A stretch of DNA of 64,000 nt. It comes from Mesorhizobium denitrificans. GTDB taxonomy: Bacteria > Pseudomonadota > Alphaproteobacteria > Rhizobiales > Rhizobiaceae. Both the position numbers and the translations under genes were made by a program. The notes beneath the pieces are model-generated. The model made no database searches. It was not told the DNA's origin and saw only the letters and a program-made list of their open reading frames with translations. Positions 17,022 through 26,274 of the stretch are shown here, one piece after another. Location of the stretch: NCBI RefSeq assembly GCF_003403035.1, contig NZ_QURN01000010.1, positions 119,171-183,170 of the forward strand, in the 5' to 3' direction. The number at the start of each line of letters is the position of its first letter. Position 1 is the stretch's first letter.

Positions 17022-17740
17022 GGATAGCGCACTCCAGTGCGGTTCAGTTCTTCTTCCTGGGCAGGATTGGCGACCTCCACCACCGCATTGACAAAGATGC
17101 CCGGCGTGATGACGGTTTCAGGGTCGATTTCACCCGGCGCGACGATACGGCTCACCTGCACGACCGTCCTGTGCCCTGCCATCGCCATGAGCGGCGAGAA
17201 GTTGCGAGCCGCCATGTGATAGGTCAGGTTACCGTGGCTGTCGCCCAGTTCCGCCTTGATCAGCGCAAAATCGGCCTTCAGCCAGCGCTCCATGACATAT
17301 GAACGGCCCTCGAATTCCATGACGGGTCTGCCCTTGGCCAGATCGGTTCCGAACGAGGAAGGGGTGTAAAAGGCCGGGATGCCTGCGCCGCCTGCGCGAA
17401 TACGCTCAGCCAGCGTGCCCTGCGGCACCAGTTGCAGCTCGATCTCGCCCGCCATGTATTTCTCGGTGAACATTTTCGGATCGGATGAGCGAGGAAAGGA
17501 GCAGACCATCGTCGCCACCATGCCCTGCTTTATCATCGCGGCGAGGCCGACATGGCCGTTACCGGCATTGTTGTTTATGACAGTGAGACATTTCGGGCTG
17601 CCTGTAGCGACAAAGCGATCTATCAGCGCGTGAATCAGTTCGATGGGCGTTCCCGAGCCGCCGAAGCCGCCAATCATGATCGACGCGCCATCTTGAATAT
17701 CGGCAACTGCCTCCGCAAGCGTGGCAATTCGTTTGTCCAT
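17018..17740 (-). CDS. pcaI: 3-oxoadipate CoA-transferase subunit A
   Basis: A 240-residue alpha subunit of the 3-oxoadipate CoA-transferase. The N-terminal glycine-rich loop GGFGGSGTP (about residues 24-32), which binds CoA in family I transferases, is clear. I start it at ATG 17740 (MDKRIATLAEA) behind GGGAGAG; an upstream in-frame codon at 17773 would lengthen it by 11 residues. It is the first gene of the operon and its promoter must lie in the 109 bp shared with the divergent regulator. Confidence 0.94.
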   Translation of the reverse strand: MDKRIATLAEAVADIQDGASIMIGGFGGSGTPIELIHALIDRFVATGSPKCLTVINNNAGNGHVGLAAMIKQGMVATMVCSFPRSSDPKMFTEKYMAGEIELQLVPQGTLAERIRAGGAGIPAFYTPSSFGTDLAKGRPVMEFEGRSYVMERWLKADFALIKAELGDSHGNLTYHMAARNFSPLMAMAGHRTVVQVSRIVAPGEIDPETVITPGIFVNAVVEVANPAQEEELNRTGVRYP

Positions 17741-17818
17741 GGCGCTCTCCCGCACTACGGCCATCAGATACATTCACTCACTCAGCAGATGTAGCGCGCT
17801 GTTCGCATCGTTGACATT

Positions 17819-17835
17819 TGTTCACTATGTGTACA
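17819..17835. promoter_or_regulatory. Probable PcaR operator between pcaI and pcaR
   Basis: TGTTCAC-TAT-GTGTACA is an inverted repeat with one mismatch in seven, 15 bp before the regulator gene and overlapping a possible promoter (TTGACA at 17811-17816). IclR-family activators of the pca/pob type bind short inverted repeats of this kind and often repress their own gene while activating the divergent operon. Assignment to PcaR is from position and symmetry only. Confidence 0.5.
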
Positions 17836-17849
17836 TTCTCGTGCGCAGC

Positions 17850-18605
17850 ATGAACAAAACGGATATAATATCCTCGCTGGCGAAAGGCTTGCACGTGCTC
17901 GAAGCCTTCGGGTCGGAGCGTCCACGCTTGAGCATTTCGCAAGTGTCCGAAGCTACCGGATTGGATCGCGCCACCGCGCGCCGGTGCCTGCTCACCCTCC
18001 ACCAGTTCGGTTACGCCCATCATGACGGCAAATTCTTCACGCTCACGCCGCGCGTGCTGAGGCTGGGCGTCGGAGCTTTGGCTGCGCTGCCGTTGGCACA
18101 GGTCGTGCAGCCGTGGCTCGAACAATTGTCAGAGAAATTAGGGCAATCGACATCCGTCGCCATCCTCGACGAGACGGAGATTGTTTATCTGGCTCGCGCA
18201 GCGCAACGAAAGGTAATGTCGATAGGGCTGATGCCTGGTTCGCGGCTGCCGGCTCACTGCACCTCGCTCGGCCGGGTGCTTCTGGCGGCATTGCCGGAGA
18301 AGGAAGCGCGCGCCATCGTGATGCGCTCGAACCTCGCGCCGCGCACGTCCTTTAGCCTGACCGACCCCGAGGAAATCTTTGGCCGAATAGAAGCCGCGCG
18401 CGCCGATGGCTACGCATTGATTGATCAGGAAGTGGAAACCGGCCTGCGCTCGATAGCCGTGCCAATCTATTCGGCGAGGGGTCGCGTCGTCGGCGCTTTG
18501 AACACAGGCGTGTCGACAACGGCCGTCTCAGTGGACGATCTCCTCTCAATCTTCCTGCCTGCCCTACTCAAAGTGCAGGGCGCGTTGCGGTCGGTGCTGA
18601 CTTAG
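17850..18605 (+). CDS. pcaR: IclR-family regulator of the beta-ketoadipate genes
   Basis: A 251-residue transcription factor with an N-terminal winged helix (about residues 5-65, LSISQVSEATGLDRATARRCL) and a C-terminal IclR effector domain that in PcaR/PcaU/PobR proteins binds an aromatic-pathway intermediate such as 3-oxoadipate. The stretch SVAILDETEIVYLARA and the cysteine in PAHCTSLGRVLLA are typical of the PcaR/PcaU subgroup. It starts at ATG 17850; longer readings would run into the promoter. Transcribed away from pcaIJF, it probably controls them from the shared intergenic region. Confidence 0.88.
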   Translation: MNKTDIISSLAKGLHVLEAFGSERPRLSISQVSEATGLDRATARRCLLTLHQFGYAHHDGKFFTLTPRVLRLGVGALAALPLAQVVQPWLEQLSEKLGQSTSVAILDETEIVYLARAAQRKVMSIGLMPGSRLPAHCTSLGRVLLAALPEKEARAIVMRSNLAPRTSFSLTDPEEIFGRIEAARADGYALIDQEVETGLRSIAVPIYSARGRVVGALNTGVSTTAVSVDDLLSIFLPALLKVQGALRSVLT

Positions 18606-18634
18606 GGCGTCTTTTTGCGACCGATACCGATAGC

Positions 18635-20671
18635 TTACAGATTTCTGACAAGCCGCAGCGCGTCATAAATCGCAGCATGTGTGTTTCGTGAAGACACGGC
18701 GTCGCCGATTCTGAAAAGCTGGAATGCTCCGTGCGGATTGCGTTCCAGAACCTGCGGTTTGCCATCGATCAGGTCAGTGTAATCGGCCTCGCCAAGATTG
18801 CTCGAATCCGGCTTCAGCTCGAAGTAGAGATCGTCAAGCGGTATGGTTCCGTGATTGATCACGATCTGGTCGAAGCTGCGCTGCTTGGCGACGCCGCCAT
18901 AATCGCTGCCAATATGTGCCAGCAATTGGTTGCCACTTTTCTCAACGGATTCCAGTCTGAACGTAACGGTGAAAGTCGTGTCCAGCTTTTGCAAAGAGCG
19001 CATGTATGGCACGAGGTTCATGCCCATCACCTCAGGCGAAAATGTCCGGTCCGGTGTCATTATCTCGACCCTCGCACCCGTACCCGCAATGAACTCCGCT
19101 GCCTGCAATGCAGCAGGGTCGCCTGCGTCGTCGTAGACCAGCACATTGGTGCCCGGCTTCACGTCTCCCGAAATTATATCCCAGGTCGATACGACCAGAT
19201 CATTGCCGGATTTCAACACTTCGGTGTCCGGCATTCCACCGGTTGCGATGATTACGACATCGGCGTTCTCGGCCTTGATAGTGCTGGCTTCAGCCCAGCT
19301 GTTGTAATGGATGGCCACACCTAGACGTTCGCACTGCGCAAGACGCCAATCGATGATGCTTATCATCTCGCGGCGGCGGGGGCTTTGAGCGGTAAGCCGG
19401 ATCTGGCCACCTGCTACGCTGGCCGCTTCATGCACGACAACTTCATGGCCGCGCTCGCCCGCTACACGCGCGGCTTCAAGACCGGCGGGGCCCGCTCCGA
19501 CAATCACGATTTTCTTGCGCTTCTCCGCCTTGTCGATCGCATGCGGCATGGTCGTCTCGCGTCCGGTCGAAGGGTTGTGGATGCAATAGGCCGCGCCTCC
19601 CTGATAGATGCGGTCGAGACAGTAGTTCGCGCCGACGCAGGGGCGTATGTCGTCCTCGCGCCGTTCGATGATTTTTCTGACGATATGGGGATCGGTCATG
19701 TGCGCGCGCGTCATCCCCACCATGTCCACCTTGCCGGAAGCGATGGCATGCCGCGCCGTCGCCACATCAGGAATCTTGGCTGCGTGGAAAGTTGGAAAGT
19801 CGGTCAAGGCGCGAATTTCGCCCGCAAAGTCGAGATGGGGCGAGTTGGCCATGCCCTGAATGGGGATAACATCGGTTAGCGCGGCATCAGTATCGATGTG
19901 GCCTCGGATGACGTTGAGGAAGTCGATCAGGCCACTATTTTTCAGGCGCCTGGTTATTTCGAAGCCTTCTGTCTTGCCATAACCATCGTCCATGCACTCG
20001 TCGGCAGAGTATCGCACACCGACGATAAAGTCCGGCCCGACACGATCCCGGATCGCTCGTAACACGTCGAACGCGAAGTGCATGCGATTGTCCAGTGAAC
20101 CACCATAGTCGCCATCAAGCGTGTTCGTCGCAGGCGACCAGAACTGGTCGATCAGATGCCCGTAGCACTCCAGCTCGATGCCATCCATGCCGCCCGCCTT
20201 CATGCGCTCTGCCGCATCGGCAAAGTCTGCGATCACGCGCGTGATGTCCCAGTCCTCTGCCTTTTTGGGAAACGCGCGATGTGCAGGTTCCCGCCTGTGC
20301 GAAGGCGCGATTACAGGCAACCAGTCGCCCTTGTCCCATCGTGTGCGGCGGCCGAGATGTGTAAGCTGGATCATCACTGCCGCACCATGCTCATGCACAG
20401 CGTCGGTCAGTTCCTTGATCCACGGCACCACCTCGTCCTTGTATGCGAGGATGTTGTTGAACGCAGGCGGGCTGTCTCTTGCAACTGCAGCAGAACCAGC
20501 AGTCATCGTCAGCGCTACCCCACCTTTCGCGCGCTCGACATGGTAGGCCCGGTAGCGCTCTTTCGGCATGCCGTCATCAGGATAGGCCGGCTCATGGGAT
20601 GTAACGATGATGCGATTTCGCAACTTCAAATGCTTGAGTTGGTAGGGCTGAAGGAGAGGGTCGCTTGACAC
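18635..20671 (-). CDS. FMN/FAD oxidoreductase, N-methylproline demethylase-like (TMADH family)
   Basis: A 678-residue two-domain enzyme of the trimethylamine dehydrogenase/2,4-dienoyl-CoA reductase family: an N-terminal old-yellow-enzyme FMN barrel (about residues 1-340), an iron-sulfur cysteine segment, and a C-terminal dinucleotide-binding domain (VIVGAGPAGLEAARVA). The cluster segment reads C-VGA-NY-C...C, so the second of the four usual cysteines is alanine. From memory this resembles rhizobial stachydrine-pathway demethylases. I choose GTG 20671 behind GGAG; an ATG at 20722 lies within the likely promoter. A demethylation role fits the MttB-type gene nearby. Confidence 0.8.
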   Translation of the reverse strand: MSSDPLLQPYQLKHLKLRNRIIVTSHEPAYPDDGMPKERYRAYHVERAKGGVALTMTAGSAAVARDSPPAFNNILAYKDEVVPWIKELTDAVHEHGAAVMIQLTHLGRRTRWDKGDWLPVIAPSHRREPAHRAFPKKAEDWDITRVIADFADAAERMKAGGMDGIELECYGHLIDQFWSPATNTLDGDYGGSLDNRMHFAFDVLRAIRDRVGPDFIVGVRYSADECMDDGYGKTEGFEITRRLKNSGLIDFLNVIRGHIDTDAALTDVIPIQGMANSPHLDFAGEIRALTDFPTFHAAKIPDVATARHAIASGKVDMVGMTRAHMTDPHIVRKIIERREDDIRPCVGANYCLDRIYQGGAAYCIHNPSTGRETTMPHAIDKAEKRKKIVIVGAGPAGLEAARVAGERGHEVVVHEAASVAGGQIRLTAQSPRRREMISIIDWRLAQCERLGVAIHYNSWAEASTIKAENADVVIIATGGMPDTEVLKSGNDLVVSTWDIISGDVKPGTNVLVYDDAGDPAALQAAEFIAGTGARVEIMTPDRTFSPEVMGMNLVPYMRSLQKLDTTFTVTFRLESVEKSGNQLLAHIGSDYGGVAKQRSFDQIVINHGTIPLDDLYFELKPDSSNLGEADYTDLIDGKPQVLERNPHGAFQLFRIGDAVSSRNTHAAIYDALRLVRNL

Positions 20672-20702
20672 TGCCGGGCTCCAAAAAAGGTCTGCCACCC
20701 AC

Positions 20703-20752
20703 ACTATTTTATTAATGTACACCTATGTCAAGTTAAACGACGTGAAAGTTTA
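20703..20752 (-). promoter_or_regulatory. Promoter and operator region between the divergent amine genes
   Basis: On the minus strand, TTGACA (20731-20726) and AATAGT (20708-20703) are spaced by 17 bp and would start transcription just before the chosen GTG of the oxidoreductase. On the plus strand TAAAC (20734-20738) and GTTTA (20748-20752) form an inverted repeat just upstream of that promoter, within reach of the TetR-type regulator encoded at 20814. Both elements are read directly; binding is inference. Confidence 0.45.
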
Positions 20753-20813
20753 CTAACACGACATCCATGAACATTTTTGTTGCGCGAGGAAAAGAAACTG
20801 TTACGCTTCGGCA

Positions 20814-21455
20814 ATGGACCAGAAGACCAATGAAACTGGCTGGCGGGGATCACCGGATGCGTGGCTTCAAGCTGCGTATGACGCTCTGATTGATACCGGG
20901 GTGGATGGCGTGCGCATCCTGCCGCTGGCCAAGCGGCTCAACCTTTCGCGCACAAGTTTCTATTGGTTTTTTCAGGATCGCGAGGCACTGCTTTCCGCTC
21001 TCGTCACGCGTTGGAAAGATAAGAATACCGGCGCCATCGTGAAGCGTTCAGAAGCTTATGCGGACAGCATCGCAGAGGCCATGCTGAACGTTTTCGATTG
21101 CTGGCTCGACACCGAGTTGTTCGACTCGCAACTGGAGTTCGCCATTCGAAGCTGGGCGTTGCAATCATCAGACGTGCTTGTCGATGTTCAGATGGCCGAC
21201 CAGCTCCGGCTGGAGGCGCTGACCCAGCTTTTTGTTCGCTTTGGATATGATGCTGTCGTGGCCGACGTGCGGGCGCGCACCACCTATCTCATCCAGATTG
21301 GCTACATCACCATGCAGACACGCGAGGACGTCGCCGTGCGCATGAAGCGAATTCCCAGTTACGTCGAGATATTTACAGGGCAAGCACCAGAGCCGCGAGA
21401 GTTGGCGCGTTTCTTTGCCCGCCATGAATACGAGGAACAGACCCGAACAGGCTGA
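20814..21455 (+). CDS. TetR-family transcriptional regulator
   Basis: A 213-residue repressor with an N-terminal helix-turn-helix (about residues 15-62, ILPLAKRLNLSRTSFYWFFQDREALLSAL), the standard TetR arrangement with a tyrosine-tryptophan recognition helix, and an all-helical C-terminal ligand and dimer domain. It lies between the two FMN/FAD oxidoreductase genes, divergent from the first, 45 bp ahead of the binding-protein gene. It likely senses a methylated amine or its product and controls both directions. Confidence 0.88.
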   Translation: MDQKTNETGWRGSPDAWLQAAYDALIDTGVDGVRILPLAKRLNLSRTSFYWFFQDREALLSALVTRWKDKNTGAIVKRSEAYADSIAEAMLNVFDCWLDTELFDSQLEFAIRSWALQSSDVLVDVQMADQLRLEALTQLFVRFGYDAVVADVRARTTYLIQIGYITMQTREDVAVRMKRIPSYVEIFTGQAPEPRELARFFARHEYEEQTRTG

Positions 21456-21500
21456 CAGTCAACCCACCTCAAAAGTCGGAAAGACAGGGAGGAAAGACAC

Positions 21501-23153
21501 ATGGCATTCTTCAAGAACAATGGCAGTCGCGTGCCGCGCGTCGTTGAGCGCATGGCGCAAGAAACCAAAGCCGGACGAATGGACCGACGCGAATTTCTCG
21601 CCATCGCCTCATCGCTCGGTGCGTCAACGGCAATCGCCTACGGCATGATCGGGCTGTCCGTCCCCATCGAGGCAAGAGCGGAAGAGCCGAAGAAAGGCGG
21701 CGTGCTTCACATTGCCATGTCGGTCAAAGCGCAGAAGGACCCCCGTACTTATGATTGGGTCGAACTGGGTAACGCCGCTCGAACATTCCTTGAACCGCTC
21801 GTTCGTTACACCCGTGAATTCACCTTCGAACCCGTTTTGCTGGAAAGCTGGGAAGTCAACGAAAACGCCACTGAATATCTGCTGAAGGTGCGCCAGGGCG
21901 TGACGTGGAATAATGGCGACGAATTCAAAGCAGATGACGTGATCTTCAATCTGAACCGCTGGGCCGACAAGAAGGCAGCAGGCAATTCTATGGCTGCGCG
22001 TGTCAGCTCTCTGATCGACGAGGCAACCGGCAAGGCCAAGGAAGGCGCGATCAGCAAAGTGGACGATCATACGATCAAGCTGAAGCTGAACGATTCCGAC
22101 ATTTCGATCATTGCGAATTTTACGGATTATCCTGGCCTGATTGTGCATCCGAGCTTCGATTCGACCGGTGGCGATCTGGTGAAGAACCCCATTGGAACCG
22201 GCGCGTTTGAACTTGTTTCATACGATGTCGGCTCGCGAGTGGTCGTAAAGCGCCGCGAAAACGGCAAGTGGTGGGGCGGTGAGGCACTGTTGGATGGTGT
22301 CGAGTTCATCGACTATGGCACCGACCCGTCGGCAATCGTCAGCGCCTTCGAATCCGGCGAAATTGACGTAAATCAGGAAACGCCATCCGACTACGTCGAT
22401 ATATTGGACAAGCTGGATCTCGTGCGCTCTGAAGTGGCTACAGCCACGACACTGGTGGCGCGCACCAATGTCGCCAACAAACCTTATGACGACAAGCGCG
22501 TGCGCAACGCGCTGCAAATGGCGGTCGACAACAACGTCGTTTTGCAGCTTGGCTATGATGGCCTCGGCACGGTTGGCGAGAACCATCACGTCGCTCCAAT
22601 CCATCCCGAATATGCCGAACTGCCGAAAAAAGTCCGCGATATCGAGGGCGCGAAAAAGCTCATCGCAGAAGCTGGCGCGGGTGACTTCGAACACGAACTG
22701 ATCACCATCGAGGACGCTTGGCAGAAGAACACCGGCGACGCCATTGCAGGGCAATTGCGAGAGGCAGGCATCAAGGTGAAACGTACTGTCCTGCCCGGCT
22801 CGACCTTCTGGAACGACTGGACGAAATATCCCTATTCCATGACGATCTGGTACATGCGGCCGCTCGGCGTGCAGGTGCTGGCGCTGGGTTACCGCACCGG
22901 TGAGGCATGGAACGAGTCAGGATATTCGGACCCGAATTTCGACGCCAAGCTGAAAGAAGCGCTGGCCATCAGCGAGCCGGACAAACGCCGCGTCGTCATG
23001 AAGGATCTGGAAACAATCCTGCAGGATTCGGGCGTGATCATTCAGCCTTATTGGCAATCGCTTGTTTGCCACATGTCCAAGAAGGTGAAGGATTTCGGTA
23101 TTCACCAGACATTCCAGCTCGACTTGCAGAAGGTCTGGCTGGAGGAGGCTTGA
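21501..23153 (+). CDS. Family 5 extracellular solute-binding protein (Tat-exported)
   Basis: A 550-residue periplasmic binding protein of the DppA/OppA type. The twin-arginine signal MDRREFLAIA is at residues 27-36, unusually far from the N-terminus, with a hydrophobic stretch and an EARAEE cleavage region after it. The mature part shows the family signature LLESWEVNENATEYLLKVRQG and FKADDVIFNLNRW. No permease or ATPase genes for this transporter are in the window, so it must use partners encoded elsewhere or act as an orphan receptor. Its context suggests a quaternary or tertiary amine ligand, not necessarily a peptide. Ribosome site GGGAGGAAAG. Confidence 0.9.
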   Translation: MAFFKNNGSRVPRVVERMAQETKAGRMDRREFLAIASSLGASTAIAYGMIGLSVPIEARAEEPKKGGVLHIAMSVKAQKDPRTYDWVELGNAARTFLEPLVRYTREFTFEPVLLESWEVNENATEYLLKVRQGVTWNNGDEFKADDVIFNLNRWADKKAAGNSMAARVSSLIDEATGKAKEGAISKVDDHTIKLKLNDSDISIIANFTDYPGLIVHPSFDSTGGDLVKNPIGTGAFELVSYDVGSRVVVKRRENGKWWGGEALLDGVEFIDYGTDPSAIVSAFESGEIDVNQETPSDYVDILDKLDLVRSEVATATTLVARTNVANKPYDDKRVRNALQMAVDNNVVLQLGYDGLGTVGENHHVAPIHPEYAELPKKVRDIEGAKKLIAEAGAGDFEHELITIEDAWQKNTGDAIAGQLREAGIKVKRTVLPGSTFWNDWTKYPYSMTIWYMRPLGVQVLALGYRTGEAWNESGYSDPNFDAKLKEALAISEPDKRRVVMKDLETILQDSGVIIQPYWQSLVCHMSKKVKDFGIHQTFQLDLQKVWLEEA

Positions 23154-23176
23154 TCCGAAACCGATAGCGCCAACAT

Positions 23177-23202
23177 GTGCGCGGTCTTTCGGGACCGCGC
23201 AC
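23177..23202 (+). other. 10-bp perfect hairpin after the binding-protein gene
   Basis: GTGCGCGGTC (23177-23186) pairs perfectly with GACCGCGCAC (23193-23202) across a TTTCGG loop. It lies 24 bp after the binding-protein stop and before the next gene, without a following T run. Hairpins in this position commonly protect the upstream binding-protein message from 3' exonucleases and lower downstream expression. Confidence 0.6.
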
Positions 23203-23248
23203 CAGCCAAGTTCCGGGCTTAGCCGCCTGAACGAGCCGGAGGCGACAC

Positions 23249-25234
23249 ATGTCCAGATTGTTCCCTCGCCTTTTCGAGCCGGTAAAGCTTGGGCACAAAG
23301 TGCTCCGCAACCGCATCGTCTTCGGCGCGCATACGGCCAACATGGCGGAGAACGGTTTCCCCGGTCCGCGCCATATCGGCTATTACGCCGAGCGCGCTAT
23401 GGGTGGCGCCGGAATGATCGTCGTCGAGCCTGTGCCTGTGCATCAGGCGGCGGTTTTAACGCGCGGCAACTTCCGCCCGTCAGACGACGCCATCATTCCG
23501 CACTTCCGTAAAGTGACCGATGCCATCCACGCGCATGGTGCAGTTGCGATCCAGCAGCTTTACCACATCGGCGCGCACGGCGATTCCGACAATTCCTACC
23601 ATGCGCATTGGTCGCCTTCGGGACTGCCTAGCTATCACGACAGCGACGGCTCTCATGAAATGAGTGAGGCCCAGATATGGGAAACCATAGACGGCTTCGT
23701 CCAGGCGGCGCGCCGCGCCAAGGAGGCCGGCTTCGATGGTGTAGAAGTTTGGGCTGCCTATATCGGCATGGTCGATCAATTCTGGACGCCGTGGTGCAAT
23801 CGACGTGAAGACGATTGGGGCGGCTCGCTTGAAAACCGCACCCGCTTGTCGCGGGAGATACTCACTCGCACTCGCGAAATATGCGGCACGGATTTCATTA
23901 TCGGTCTGGCAATCAGCGATGAGCCGGATCATCCGGTCGCTCTGACGCGCGATGAACTGGCGGAAATCATTCAGCTGCACGATGACGCGCGCCTGATGGA
24001 CTATGTGACTTGCGGCACCGGCAGCTATGTCGATTTCTACAAAATCATGCCGACATTCCTTTACTCCGAAAAGCTCGGCGCCGATCTCGCATCCACGATC
24101 AGGGGTGTCGTCAAACATGCGCTGGTAACCGCCGAGAGCCACATTCGCACGCCGGCAAACGCTGAAAGCGTACTTAGCGAAGGCGCTGCCGATATGGTTT
24201 CAATTGTGCGCGGGCAGATTGCCGATCCGCATCTTGCCGCAAAGGCCGCGCAGGATCGGCCAGACGATATTCGCGGCTGCATCTCGTGCAATCAGATGTG
24301 CTGGGGTCGCCGCTCCCGCGACTACTGGATCAGCTGCCTCATCAACCCCTCTGCCGGGCGCGAGTTCGAATGGGGTGGTGATCGTTTCACGCCCGCTCAG
24401 GAGCCAAAATGCGTGCTCGTCGTTGGCGGTGGTCCTGCCGGTCTGGAAGCGGCGCGCGTTGCGGCGGAGCGCGGTCACCGCGTCATTCTTGCGGAAGCAT
24501 CCGCCCGACTTGGCGGCAACTTCCTGCTCGCTGGCCAACAGCCACGCCGCGCGCAAATTCTCGACCTCATAGAATGGTACGAACGTCAGTTGCAAAAGCT
24601 TCAGGTCGAGGTACGGCTGGGAACCTATGTCGAGGCCGACGACATTCCATCTTTCGGCGTCGACCAAGTTATACTCGCCACTGGTTCGCTGCCGGATGAA
24701 GCGGGTTTTCAAAAGGCTCTGCCGGACATCCCTGCCCTCCCCGGAATCGAAAAGGGAAACGTCTACTCGGTTGAAGCCATCATGGCGCGGCAAGCACAGC
24801 CGGGGCAGCGCGTGCTGGTGCTTGATGAGGCCGGTGGCTGGCGGGGATGCGGCACCGCTTGGAAACTTGCGGCGGAAGGATGCGACGTAACCGTGCTTTC
24901 GCCGGATCCGCTGATCGGGAAAGAGTTGCAGCGCACCGCCGCAGATGGCCCGCTTCGCCGCAAGCTCAAGGAACTCGGCGCGCATTGGCGCACGGAGGTC
25001 AGCGTACTGGAATGGCATGGCGACGGCGCCACAATAGTCGATCACAACACAGCTTCGCGAGAATTCATCGCAGCCGATACGCTGGTGATGGCAACCACGA
25101 ACCGCGCGATGAACTGGCTGGCGCGCGACCTTGAAAGCCGGGGCGCTTCCTTTGTCGAAATTGGCGATGGCGCCGCGCCGCGTCAGGCTCCCTACGCTTT
25201 CTATGAGGGCCGCAAAGCGGCGCTCGCGATATGA
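23249..25234 (+). CDS. FMN/FAD oxidoreductase of the TMADH/2,4-dienoyl-CoA reductase family
   Basis: A 661-residue paralogue of the enzyme at 18635-20671. It has the FMN barrel (about residues 1-330), then C-ISC-NQM-C...C with all four cysteines for a 4Fe-4S cluster, and a C-terminal FAD/NAD domain (VLVVGGGPAGLEAARVAAERGH). Barrel residues AAYIGMVDQFW resemble the active-site region of amine dehydrogenases. Likely reaction: oxidative demethylation or dehydrogenation of a methylated amine, passing electrons through the cluster. ATG start behind GGAGG; the end overlaps the next gene by 4 bp. Confidence 0.85.
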   Translation: MSRLFPRLFEPVKLGHKVLRNRIVFGAHTANMAENGFPGPRHIGYYAERAMGGAGMIVVEPVPVHQAAVLTRGNFRPSDDAIIPHFRKVTDAIHAHGAVAIQQLYHIGAHGDSDNSYHAHWSPSGLPSYHDSDGSHEMSEAQIWETIDGFVQAARRAKEAGFDGVEVWAAYIGMVDQFWTPWCNRREDDWGGSLENRTRLSREILTRTREICGTDFIIGLAISDEPDHPVALTRDELAEIIQLHDDARLMDYVTCGTGSYVDFYKIMPTFLYSEKLGADLASTIRGVVKHALVTAESHIRTPANAESVLSEGAADMVSIVRGQIADPHLAAKAAQDRPDDIRGCISCNQMCWGRRSRDYWISCLINPSAGREFEWGGDRFTPAQEPKCVLVVGGGPAGLEAARVAAERGHRVILAEASARLGGNFLLAGQQPRRAQILDLIEWYERQLQKLQVEVRLGTYVEADDIPSFGVDQVILATGSLPDEAGFQKALPDIPALPGIEKGNVYSVEAIMARQAQPGQRVLVLDEAGGWRGCGTAWKLAAEGCDVTVLSPDPLIGKELQRTAADGPLRRKLKELGAHWRTEVSVLEWHGDGATIVDHNTASREFIAADTLVMATTNRAMNWLARDLESRGASFVEIGDGAAPRQAPYAFYEGRKAALAI

Positions 25235-26274
25235 CCGCCACCAGCCAAACAAAGCTGCCGATGGAGCAATTGCGCTCGATACTTACGACAGCCTGCCATG
25301 CGGTTGGTTGTAACGATGGCAACGCTGCCAGCCTTGTGGAGGCCACGCTTTCGGCTCACTTACTCGGTCCGCCAGCGATGGGGCTACCGCATTTCGTCGA
25401 TTATCTCGAAGCTTTCAAGGGCGGGCGCATCGATGGGCGGGTAACGCCGCAGGTCACGCGCCCGCTTCCGGCAATAATCTCCGTGGATGCGAAAAAGGGC
25501 ATTGCGCAAGCAGGATTCGACCTCGTCTTTTCGTCGTTGGTCGAGCAGACGCGCAAGACGGGGTTGGCGCTATTTACCCAATCCAACAGCTATACTGCTG
25601 GCGAGTTGGGATACTACGTAAGGCGTCTGGCGGCAGAGGGTTTCGTTGCGCTTGCCGCCACCAACGGGCCGCCGCTCATGGCTGTCGCCAGCGGAGGCCA
25701 GCGCGTCTATTGCACCAATCCGCTCGCTTTCGCTGCTCCCGGCGGACCGCTAGGGGGACAGATCGTTATCGACCAGGCGTCCAGCGCCACAGCCTTCGTA
25801 AAACTCATCAAGGCGGCTGCAGCGGGAGAAGCGATTCCAGAAGGCTGGGCGATAGACGCCTCCGGCGCGCCAACGACTGACGCTGCGGCTGCTGTGGCCG
25901 GCGCATTGCTGCCTTTCGGCGGCGCGCGCGGCGCCAACATTGCGCTGATGGTCGAGTTGCTGGCCGCGGGCTTGTCGGGAGCAAACTGGTCGCTGGATGC
26001 AGGCGATTTTCGCTCGTCAGACCAGTCGCCCGCAATTGGCCTGACGATAATCGTGCTTGCGCCTCCGCCAGGTTTCGCTGCGCGCGCAGCGGCGCAAGCG
26101 CAACGGTTGGCCAGTCTTGGGGTCCATATACCGGGCCTGCGTTCTGCCAATCGTCTCTTGCACGACGAAGAAACAACCTCGGTCGATGCCGAGGCGCTAG
26201 CCACCATTCAGGCGATCACCGCAGCGGCGGGACGTCAGACGAATTTCTCAAATCAGCGGAGTGCCAGATCATGA
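25231..26274 (+). CDS. Ldh/MDH2-family NAD(P)-dependent dehydrogenase
   Basis: A 347-residue member of the malate/L-lactate dehydrogenase (Ldh_2) family, unrelated to classical lactate dehydrogenases; relatives include ureidoglycolate dehydrogenase, 2,3-diketogulonate reductase and delta1-piperideine/pyrroline-2-carboxylate reductases. The family patterns are seen in HLLGPPAMGLPHF (about residue 43) and CTNPLAFAAPG (about 160). It overlaps both neighbours by 4 bp (ATGA), so it belongs to the amine operon; reduction of a cyclic imine such as pyrroline-2-carboxylate would fit, but this is inference. Confidence 0.82.
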   Translation: MTATSQTKLPMEQLRSILTTACHAVGCNDGNAASLVEATLSAHLLGPPAMGLPHFVDYLEAFKGGRIDGRVTPQVTRPLPAIISVDAKKGIAQAGFDLVFSSLVEQTRKTGLALFTQSNSYTAGELGYYVRRLAAEGFVALAATNGPPLMAVASGGQRVYCTNPLAFAAPGGPLGGQIVIDQASSATAFVKLIKAAAAGEAIPEGWAIDASGAPTTDAAAAVAGALLPFGGARGANIALMVELLAAGLSGANWSLDAGDFRSSDQSPAIGLTIIVLAPPPGFAARAAAQAQRLASLGVHIPGLRSANRLLHDEETTSVDAEALATIQAITAAAGRQTNFSNQRSARS

